DNA of 64,000 bases from Imbricaverruca yamaguchii (lineage: Eukaryota; Arthropoda; Thecostraca; Neoverrucidae). The DNA lies in NCBI GenBank assembly GCA_034440575.1, contig JAOTOL010001614.1:2602001-2666000 (forward strand), given 5' to 3'. The notes under the pieces are model-generated. The model was not told where the DNA came from, ran no database searches, and saw only the letters and a program-made list of their open reading frames with translations. Positions 55,381-64,000 of this stretch are shown here, one piece after another (positions within the stretch are counted from its first letter, which is position 1; each line of letters starts with the position of its first letter). The translations under genes and the position numbers were made by a program.

Positions 55381-57276
55381 ACAACTGGCGTAATTAATGT
55401 TTAAAGTCAAGTATCAGGATTGGTTCAAGGCAAACAGTCGCGCTGTTGAAGGAAGCCGAAAATCAACGCACCAAAATCACACACCCGCACTCCTCGGTAA
55501 CGTCGGAGTACTTGGCAGAAAAGCGTGCAGCAAACCTTCACACTATGGTGGTGCGCCGAACCTAATCAATACTGGTGCAAAGTCCGAACAGCATTGGCTT
55601 CTTCCTGACATCTCAGTTACTTGAGAGCTTCACCGTTTCAATCCCTGGGCGTGGGCACTGTCCATTTCCTTTGTGGTCGCCTTCCCTAGCCTTGTGTCCA
55701 CGTCCAGAACGAACTTTCCCTAGAACACTCGGACGACTCGCCGACGACTTGTCTTTCTGTGTGTTAACTCCGGTAACACACAGAGCACGACACAAACATG
55801 ACTAGGTACGACCGAGCGACCGACCGACTGAAGGAGAATAAGGGAGGGACGGATGAAAGAAGAGGGAGATGCAAAGCAGAGAGAAAGCCAAGTAGTATGA
55901 GAAAAAAGTAGAAAAAGCGATGGGACAGGGTATACACATATACAGAGAGATGGACTTTAGATAGGCTACCCCTGCGACATGCCTTTAGACATGTCTTTGT
56001 GTGTGGTGTGTCCTTGCGGGGATTGCTAACGTTAGGCTAAGAAATATCAGACTTGGTCTTTGGGCTGCGGCTTTGCTCGCCTTCGACAATCCTCGCATGA
56101 GGATCCAAGGAATTTTATCTCATCAGCAATCTACCGCAAATTGTCAGAGCACATGGAGATAAGGTGAAGGTTCCAAATTTTCAACTTAGATGATAATTGT
56201 TCAAATGAGCTGACATTCAATAAGATTTGGTTGAGTATACAGCATATGGTGATGGCACCCACCACGGTTGGCCTAGCTTACGGTGGAGCACAATGCCGAC
56301 TATGCCAAGAAAAACAGCATACAGGAAAGGTACGGTTAGGAAGCAGGTCAGAGGAACGGCATACAGGTATGCAAGGTTAGACCGGACGCAGATAGTGAAA
56401 ATAAATATAATATAAGGATGGCAAGGGCAGAATACACGAGGGAGCAAAGAGGTGCATATGTGCACAAAGACAGAAGCGACAGTGGACTTAACAGCACGAA
56501 TATATGAAAATTGATGCAAAAAGCCGGAAAATGCCTTTGAACTATTGCCAAATCATAAGTAAAGCACAATATAAACGTGGGAGTAAGGGGCCATAACCTC
56601 CAATCTCATGACATTCAATGGAACGAATTGATCTAATAATCCCCCTCCCGAACTCACACACATCCCTGTTAGGCCTCGCATGTGCGCAAGGTGAGAAAAT
56701 ATTGTAACAGGGGTTGAGGATGCTACATGTCTAGACAAAGAGAAGCAGAAGAACTTCCAGACATTGAACAAAATATTGAAGGAGAAGTCGTGAGGAAGGC
56801 CACTGAATCATGCAAGAGAAGAAAAAAAACCACTGCGTGTATTAACAGCGAAATGCCTGAGCATTCCAAACACGTCGCGGAATCCGCTTCACCAGAAACT
56901 TAAAAGCATAATTATGACGGATAAAATGCAAGGCAGCTTCAAGTGCTGACTGATGTATCACGTGTTTAAAGGGCATGAGAGAGATCCAGCAAGCCTTGTT
57001 CGGGACCGCAATATGCTTAGCCTTACAATTGTCGATAGCACATAATTGAGACAATAACAGTGCAGAGACATGGCCTACCTAGAGAAATAGAGCATTGCCC
57101 AGACTAGTTGGCTGTATTGCAGTTATAGGTGCACATAGAAGGCAACTTAGGTTAATTAAGGTTAGTTAACGCCATTGCAGGCGCCATGCATGAAGCATTT
57201 AATATTCATGGGCTGGTTGAGTGCTCTGGCCAAATATTACAGTCAAAGGTTCCATTGAGCTTAACTTGACGGTGGA
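55381..57276. other. No recognised gene
   Basis: AT-leaning sequence with frames of at most about 100 codons and no domain. Confidence 0.3.
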
Positions 57277-57903
57277 CTATGCATATTGGGATATTTCATA
57301 ATGCAGGTAAATGGTGCACCGCATGAGGATGACGATGTACTGGTACCCAGGTAAGTGCCTATCTACTTGGCTGATGGTCTGCATACATACAGCAGATAGT
57401 TCACTGATGTGTGTGCCTGACTCTTGAGCGAACACATTGTGCGCTTGGAGGCAGTGTTGTAGCTTGGAATAACCGAACTCAATAACACGGTTGGTACCAT
57501 TCATATTAATTACAATACATATGTTGTGTACCTTAGGGTACACGAAATATAATTTATCTGGATTAAATGCACTTGGTACCTTACAAGTTACAGACCATAA
57601 TTCACTCCAACATAAGCAGAAGAAACGTACTGAAATCTTCTGCTTGGAGATCCTGGAGATCTCTTCAGGTGCCTGCACGTACAGTCCAGAACGACTCGGA
57701 AGCACAAAAACGACAACACTCCTTGGTATTGACTGCAAAATACTTACTAATTTTATACAAGAAATCCAGAGATTCACTCTATAGGTGCTCCGCTTTTTTA
57801 ATGGACCCAGCAAGCTGTGGAGCATCTGCAAATGTTTTCCATGAAGATGCGATAATTCCATGGCGATAAAAACATAGTAACTATCCTCTCTCAGGCAAGC
57901 CAC
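57277..57903 (-). other. Unidentified 208-codon open frame
   Basis: An uninterrupted minus-strand frame in AT-rich DNA, where 208 codons without a stop is unusual by chance. The start is MACLREDSYYVFIAMELSHL and the end is IVILMRCTIYLHYEISQYA. It is rich in Ser, Val, Ile and Cys and has no recognisable catalytic or zinc-binding pattern. A shorter frame on the opposite strand overlaps it. A decayed transposon gene or an exon-plus-intron read-through are both possible. Confidence 0.3.
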
Positions 57904-60443
57904 CCTACCCTAATATTAGAGGAAACGGGGACAATACGAGGACCTGGGTGTTCTACGGCTTCCGACACAGAAACATCGGAACCACTTCAAAATACGTTGC
58001 TTTCCAACTGCACATTGGAACGTCGAGTCCCATCACGTACCACATTTAGCCACCTGTTGAATGCTAAATTTTGCTTAACCTCAGCACTGGTGTAATGTCG
58101 ACCTTTTCCCGTCTTACTACACCCAGGAGGTAAAATGGGACGGAAGTCGGGGCAATATGGGGCGACTGGCAAATGAGCTGCAGCAAACAATGTGATACTG
58201 TTCATTGGCTAGGTATTACCAGCTTATGCAGATTAGTGGCCTGGAATTCATTGCCCGCAGAGTGGAAGTAGCAGGAGAAGAAAAACCCGTGAAAACGTTG
58301 AAATAAGTTCGCGTTCGCAATATGATATGCAGAAGTGCAGGCGATAGCGCAGGCAAAGTATAATATCGATAAATGAGCCAGCTGCAATCTGCATCTAACG
58401 CGTGTAAAATGTATCCCAGGAATACCCTAAGCTGCAATGACGAAAATTAATTGATATTCCTTTGATCCCGACTAACATCTGGAAACGTCATTAAATATCT
58501 TATGCGCAATGTAGGTCAAAACTGTGGTAATTTATTCAGTACGAACACGAATATAGAGACAATGAATACCCGGTTGCTGCCAAGCCATTGCTACTATATG
58601 CCATATTTTCCCCACCAAGCAGAGGCTAAATAGGAGGAAGCCAGAAAACCAACGGCAATATTTGCCCCGCTTACACGAGCAGCTCAGCTGTAATCGGAAA
58701 TTTCCGATCCGGTCGATTCACAAAAGTTCCGATCGCGCGGCCCGTTTACAATAGCAAAGCAGCCAACTGATCAGAGTTTTGCGATTTGGCGGATGACTCG
58801 ATGTGGGGGAAATTTCAAAATATTTGGTGCATTGTTTGGGCTTCTTACGCATCTGCTTGGAGAAACGGCGCATACAGCAAAAAACATTATCAGTGATCTA
58901 AGTAGTTAGAGGTTGTTCGGCAGGAAGGTCAGTGGTATTTTGATTTTGGTGGTAGGAGCATTGACGAGAACGACCGGTGTCTAGCTGATGCGGAGATGGA
59001 TGTTGAAGCAGGATTGCACGTGGCCCAAGCTGCATTCATGGTTTGGGATTGTGGTCAGCACGTAATTGAATGCCAGAAGAGCTTTACGGTATTCATGGAA
59101 GGTATGACGGAAGGAACCGCAATTTGGGTTATCGAGTCTTCAGACTCTTGTCCAGGAGCAGACGGCGCATCATGAATCACCTAGCGGATTTTTAGTACTC
59201 TGAAAGTCGGCTGTTGTATGGAGGAAAGAGGTGGCGTCTGCCAAAGGTTCGCAAGCTGTGGTTCCATCATGAAATGACGCAGGTTGGTATCTAAATCATA
59301 TGCTTACCTACAATTTTGCCCATTTACAGTAAATGGATAGTACGCCACTGAGGAACTTTTGGCTTAAAAGGTGTTTTCTTGTGTTTTCTGATATGATTTC
59401 AATGCATTTGATGATCATTTGGTGGATGACAATATTTCTAGATATAAGCAATTCAGGTTAAAATACATATATATCAAGAAGCAGCAACTTCACCAAGAAA
59501 AGAACATTGAGGCCATTCAAATAACCTGAAGGACAACCATATACTTATGGCAAGGCATATGCATGCTATCTTTCCCCCTTCCCTGAAATATTGAAAATGT
59601 GCAGAAAAATATAATTATTTGGGAAGTGGAGATAATAAAGCATGATGCAATATCTAAAAAGAAACCTAACCTGGCCTGATGTTGGATCACCTGGAACATA
59701 TCGATTTTGGATCACCTATTATCATTTCATAACTGAATGAGTCCACATCATATGTTGTGTCAATACTATCAACATGGTGTAGTGTTAAACAGTGAATATT
59801 TTGCTGACATGTGATTTAAAGGAAATGTAGTTGCCAAGGAAGCTACAGCAAGCACTGTTCTTACATTTGTTTTCTTGTTTGCACTCAATTTCTCATGGGC
59901 TTATTCTATAGACAATTCCCTATATAGGTGCATAACAACAGGATGAACTAGGTGTTGTGTTTATTTCTGAATGTGAATGGAAGCACTGGCAGAACAACCA
60001 GCCCGTGAGAGTTGGAGGTAAATCGGCAGCAACAACAACCACCTCAAAACTGAAACTTTGGGCCACTTTATTTTCAGCTTCCAAACATTATGAATTATTT
60101 TCATGTTTTGCAGGAATGGCAATGCTCAGGAATGACACATTTTCCAGTAACTATAGCAAAATCAACACATCACGTTGTTAACATGCAGTAACTTTTGTAT
60201 CCAAACCTAACCTAATCACAGTTGATCTACACCTTTGCCTTCAGACATATGACTTCAGCAACCTCTGGTGACCTGAACCTTTGTCCTCTGTAAGACATGC
60301 TCCTGAGGTTGATTAAAACTACAACTTCTGTTTCTTTCATGACGCCAAATTCCAAAATGCAACCTTACTCCTCCTTGCTCATATAAAACGTGACACATGT
60401 AAGATGAATCCACGTGCTCCTGGCTACATGAATGTAATCTGTT
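57904..60443. other. No recognised gene
   Basis: AT-rich sequence. 58680-59280 is less AT-rich and gives fragments such as SIDENDRCLADAEMDVEAGL (about 58951-59010) that read like protein, but they are broken by stops and have no known motif. Confidence 0.3.
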
Positions 60444-60455
60444 GAGCTATTATTC

Positions 60456-60551
60456 ATTGCGTGAGACGAAATGTACGACCCTCAATATATATATATACTA
60501 CCAGGAGGTGCTGAGTTTACATCAAAAGTCACGTTAGGGATTATGCTATAT
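60456..60551 (+). repeat. Left inverted repeat of the Penelope-like element
   Basis: Pairs with 61222-61306 through ACGAAATGTACGACCCTCAA and GAGGTGCTGAGTTTACATCA, with a TA-rich expansion in the left copy at about 60484-60496. Confidence 0.85.
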
Positions 60552-60564
60552 TGGTAGACGAACG

Positions 60565-60918
60565 TGCCACACCTGTAGCAACGGGCTCAAAGGTAGATGC
60601 ACGCGGAAAAACGTAGTTTATAAAATAACGTGCAACCGCTGTCTTGGAATATTTTATGTCGGAGAAACCAAGCGTAGCATCAGGGATAGATACAATGAGC
60701 ACTTGGGAGATGCCAGACTTCGGAGAGAATACACACCTTTAGGCGAACACATGATCGACAAACATTCTAACATGGAACACAGCGACACTAACACAAACTT
60801 CAAAGTAGAAATTCTAGCAACAGCCAGGGACAACGCTGATCTGAAGGTCCTCGAATCTCTACACATACGTAATCTACGGCCGCAACTAAACACGCAAACG
60901 ACGTCTTGGTATTTCACA
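60565..60918 (+). pseudogene. GIY-YIG endonuclease domain of a Penelope-like element, C-terminal fragment
   Basis: About 118 codons in one open frame, ending at the stop 60919-60921. It starts with a CxxC-type zinc segment (TCHTCSNGLKGRC), then VVYKITCNRCLGIFYVGET, the GIY...YIG motif in its Penelope form (YKI and FYVGET). Next come KRSIRDRYNEH with the catalytic Arg, LGEHMIDKH, and LESLHIRNLRPQLN with the catalytic Glu and the conserved Asn. All residues expected of an active nuclease domain appear present. It would nick DNA to prime reverse transcription. With no reverse transcriptase ahead of it, it cannot mobilise itself. The upstream frame stays open into the left inverted repeat. Confidence 0.88.
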
Positions 60919-61221
60919 TGAAATTACATAAACATAAATTATGCTTTATGTATTACGCGTTACATTGGATATATGTCAATATATGTGCGTGCATGTATGT
61001 ATCGATATGTATATGGACCATCGGCATGGGCTTCTTCAGAGGATTCTAACTTGACCTAGTTGATTTCTGGTTTGGAGTTTCTTGAAGTGTCTGCACCAAT
61101 GAGGATGTTTTTCTGTGATTCACGTGTATTTTTGCACGTTTTTTCCCCGCGTTTTTTTAATTGTTAACCCTGCCATTTTTTATGTAACTCCTGACGATGG
61201 CCCTGGCCGAAACGTTGAGTA

Positions 61222-61306
61222 ATATATCATAATCCCTAACGTTACTTTTGATGTAAACTCAGCACCTCCTGGTATATTGAGGGTCGTACATTTCGTCTCA
61301 CGCAAT
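61222..61306 (-). repeat. Right inverted repeat of the Penelope-like element
   Basis: Reverse complement of the left repeat, lying about 300 bp after the domain stop codon. Confidence 0.85.
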
Positions 61307-61371
61307 GTCTAAAACCCAGGAGCACTTAAGAGCCATTCTTTGTTGTATTAAACAGAGCTATTATTCGTTGC

Positions 61372-63339
61372 TAAACCCTGAACAGGTAATTTCTTCCATG
61401 AAGTTATTGGATGCCCACAGACTTTAATGCAAAATGGTAAACATAATTACCAACTCACTGATTTCTTTCTGGTGTAATTATTTCAACTGAATCACACGTA
61501 TACAAATATCTCACATGTTACTTGAAGGCTCTCTTAGCAATAACTCACTTGCTTTATCTTGGCTACAATTGGATGTCTATATTAATAACAGGCCACCTAA
61601 TCTAACAGGGAGAATGTTACGAATACATTAAAAAGAGTGCATTATTTACAATGTTTGAAAGCTACTACTGGCATCCAGCGGTCCGTTATTTGCATGGGTG
61701 TTGATTTCTGAAAATTTTACTGGGTGAGGCACAATCCATGAAGGCAATCGGCAGATTCATTGGGGGCGTAGTGCATATATTTCCATATTAAAAGTCGTTG
61801 AATTGTTAAATTGTCTGATGGCTCTTGCTTCTCGTGGATGCGACTGTGGCACATATATGAAAACGCGACCTAAGAAGCGGTGCAAAAAAAGAATGTTTCA
61901 AAACGAGAACTTTTCGTACTATTATCTGAACCAGTGAACGGCAACATGAACCAGCATGAACCATGAATCAGCAACGAGCATGGACAATGCACATGCAGGC
62001 AGGCATGAACCGTCTACATGAACCGCTAATCACTCACGCTGTACCGAAAAGCAGTGTAGCGGTACCTACATCAGTTCAATTGAACTCTGATTATGGAAAC
62101 AAAATAATCAGCTTACCCCATGTAACCGTTTCTGTGTACACCAAACATTCGTTCACATGAATCCAACTAAAAAAAAAAACATAAACGAGCCCCTTCTATG
62201 GGGCACTTTGAACCGCCCCATATGAACGAAAGTAGTTTACGCACTTGCCGGGTGCAAGCATCGCATGCTAGTTCACCCGAACGAGGTGCATGCGAGGACA
62301 TCGTGTACAAAGGAACCGCTCTACACTTCCCAGTCAGAAAGAGGACACGGTATCACACGAATAACGCAGGCCAATTCCACACGCACACCGCCTAAACGCC
62401 TCTACCAGGACACCGAATGCTCAAAACCAGCTGGATTCGAAGGCCAAACATATGAAGAAATGTCCAATTCAACGTTGCACATGCCAACTGGGTAGCCATG
62501 ACCACATTCGTGCCTCCACGGTGAGCACCCCTCTGCCATGATAACGAGTATGAAGATGCAGTTGAACAGCGGATAACAGTGTTACGTGTCGATTGCTGAA
62601 GGTGTGTGAGGCGGGGGGACACTTCCGCTGTACACAGACCCCACAAATCGAATTGCGACAGCGATACAAAAACCGAAGGCAACGTCGGTTAGGACCTTGC
62701 TGACGCACATTCGTACAGCTGACTGGCTGATTTTTTTTCACATCGGTTATCTTCTGCCTCCCAGGATCTGGAAGTTCGTCCGTTTCATTCACTGTCGGAT
62801 ATGCTTCACATTCTTTGTTATAAACTTCTAAACTACACCCAACCAACTTAGATTAAAGCCATCGTGCAACTGGCGGCACGTCAACTTTACGTTCAACACA
62901 AATAGGTCTGCTGACCGTTCTACCGTCGGGTTATGCATACGTTATAACGTACGTGAAAGTAATCTGTGAAACAGGATCCATCCGTAGCCAAATATGCTTA
63001 TTTAGTAGGCAAGCCTAAACGAAACTTTCTGATGTTTTTTCCCGTGCTTAGACGTGAAGGTCATGGGTGTTGACTGCAATAATGACATATTAGCCGCCTT
63101 GAGCTAGGCACACAACCCCCACGAACTTTTCCGAACTTCATCGCTCCGGTCTGGTAGTTGACAGTGTTAGCTACATGCAGCTTGCAAGTCGTGTGAAAGG
63201 AATACATACCTGCAGGGGTGGATGAGAAATCAACCCATTACAAGTCGCACTAGAGATTACTGATGCATAGGGCCAGGATGTGTTCAGACATCTCACCTAC
63301 AGCAAGCCAGTTATGGCACGCATGCGTGTGTCTGCATTG
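61372..63339. other. No recognised gene
   Basis: Unassigned sequence. Minus frames at 62392-62846 (up to 125 codons) and plus frames at 62198-62495 have no domain. A short repeated AACCAGCATGAACCATGAA theme occurs near 61940-62025. Confidence 0.3.
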
Positions 63340-63875
63340 CACGCACTGCGGTGTCAGGCCACCATAGTCTGTTCCGAGTATACTGCGGCGTCAGGCCACC
63401 ATAGTCTGTTCCGAGTATACTGCGGTGTCAGGCCACCATAGTCTGTTCCGAGTATACTGCGGTGTCAGGCCACCATAGTCTGTTCCGAGTATACTGCGGC
63501 GTAGGCCACCATAGTTGTTCGAGTATACTGCGGCGTCAGGCCACCATAGTCTGTTCCGAGTATACTGCGGTGTCAGGCCACCATAGTCTGTTCCGAGTAT
63601 ACTGCGGCGTCAGGCCACCATAGTCTGTTCCGAGTATACTGCGGCGTCAGGTCACCACAGCCTGTTTCGATTATGCTGCGGTGTCAGGTTACCATAGCCT
63701 GTTCCGAGTATACAGCAGCGCCAGATTACTGCAGTCTGTTCCGAGTATACTGCGGCGCCAGGTCATCACAGCCTGTTCCGATTATACTGCGGCGCCAAGT
63801 CACCATAGCCTGTCCCGAGTATATTGCGGCTGCAGGTCACCATAGCTTGTTCCGGGTATGTTGCGGTGCCAGGGC
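63340..63875. repeat. Minisatellite, 37-bp unit, about 14 copies
   Basis: Units of TGCGGCGTCAGGCCACCATA followed by GTCTGTTCCGAGTATAC. The left eight to nine units are nearly identical and the right ones progressively diverged, so the array has recently homogenised from its left side. No spacers separate the units, so it is not a CRISPR array. Confidence 0.95.
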
Positions 63876-64000
63876 ACCGCAGCTTCCAACGTACGCAGTC
63901 TCCAGTAGTACCTCAGCGGGGCATACAGCAGGTAAGGGAACTTTGGCTTTAACTTGAAAGCGGAATAAATAGTTTTCAGTCATGAAGATATTTAATGGTT
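63876..64000. other. Window end, nothing recognised
   Basis: Ordinary sequence after the last degenerate repeat unit. Confidence 0.3.

Larger units (their letters stand above)
60444..61371 (+). mobile_element. Short Penelope-like element with flanking duplication
   Basis: GAGCTATTATTCATTGC at 60444-60460 and GAGCTATTATTCGTTGC at 61355-61371 form a 17-bp direct repeat with one difference, consistent with a target-site duplication. Inside are inverted repeats of about 90 bp: 60456-60551 (GTGAGACGAAATGTACGACC onward) and 61222-61306 in reverse complement. Between them is a GIY-YIG domain (60565-60918). After the right inverted repeat there is a tail of about 48 bp. Penelope-like elements couple a reverse transcriptase to a C-terminal GIY-YIG endonuclease and often carry terminal repeats. 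The reverse transcriptase is absent here, so the copy is internally deleted or non-autonomous. Confidence 0.75.

Noticed and set aside
63340..63875. Possible CRISPR-like array
   Set aside because: The 37-bp units are directly adjacent, with no unique spacers, and the window is animal DNA.

Overview
This window looks like repeat-dominated nuclear DNA of an animal, most likely an invertebrate (an arthropod is only a guess). I see no operons, no bacterial gene spacing and no complete multi-exon host gene. Recognisable coding sequence is almost entirely from eukaryotic mobile elements: a piggyBac-type transposase, several decayed non-LTR retrotransposons (LINEs), a Penelope-like GIY-YIG endonuclease, and tRNA-derived SINEs. 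The rest is microsatellites, minisatellites and unique sequence in which I recognise no gene. Most long open frames are by-products of tandem repeats whose unit length is a multiple of three.

Layout. 1-5 kb: minisatellites, an old dispersed repeat (inverted partner near 21 kb) and a first full copy of a TTAA-ended element called TTAA-A here. 5.2-5.4 kb: a clean tRNA-derived SINE with a target-site duplication. 6.1-9.3 kb: a cluster of TTAA-A, TTAA-C, TTAA-A. 9.8-14 kb: a long palindrome, a 35-bp minisatellite, a second tRNA-like SINE and a decayed LINE with an RNase H region. 14-19 kb: microsatellites and GC-rich patches. 23.6-27 kb: another TTAA-A copy and a decayed LINE reverse transcriptase on the minus strand. 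28.4-30.3 and 40.0-41.8 kb: two diverged copies of a roughly 1.85-kb element with inverted ends that carries a spliced-looking reading frame of unknown family. 32-39 kb: three minus-strand LINE fragments and the TTAA-B element. 42.0-44.4 kb: a piggyBac-like element with both inverted ends, a TTAG duplication and a 400-codon transposase frame. 45-48 kb: four minisatellites. 50.5-53 kb: a (CT)n/(ATCTCT)n block beside a tRNA-like sequence, then a probable host exon bracketed by two minisatellites that carry splice-donor-like sequence in every unit. 57.3 kb: an unidentified 208-codon frame. 60.4-61.4 kb: a short Penelope-like element with GIY-YIG domain, inverted repeats and a 17-bp flanking duplication. 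63.3-63.9 kb: a 37-bp satellite-like array.

How the parts relate. The three TTAA families have no coding capacity. They share TTAA at both ends, short terminal inverted repeats, and G-run/C-run stem-loops just inside the ends, so they are best read as non-autonomous elements moved by piggyBac-type transposases; the piggyBac element here has different ends and cannot be named as their source. The SINE at 5.2 kb and the LINE at 25-27 kb have similar 3' ends, which suggests that the LINE machinery moves the SINE. All calls are made by eye, without alignment or database search.
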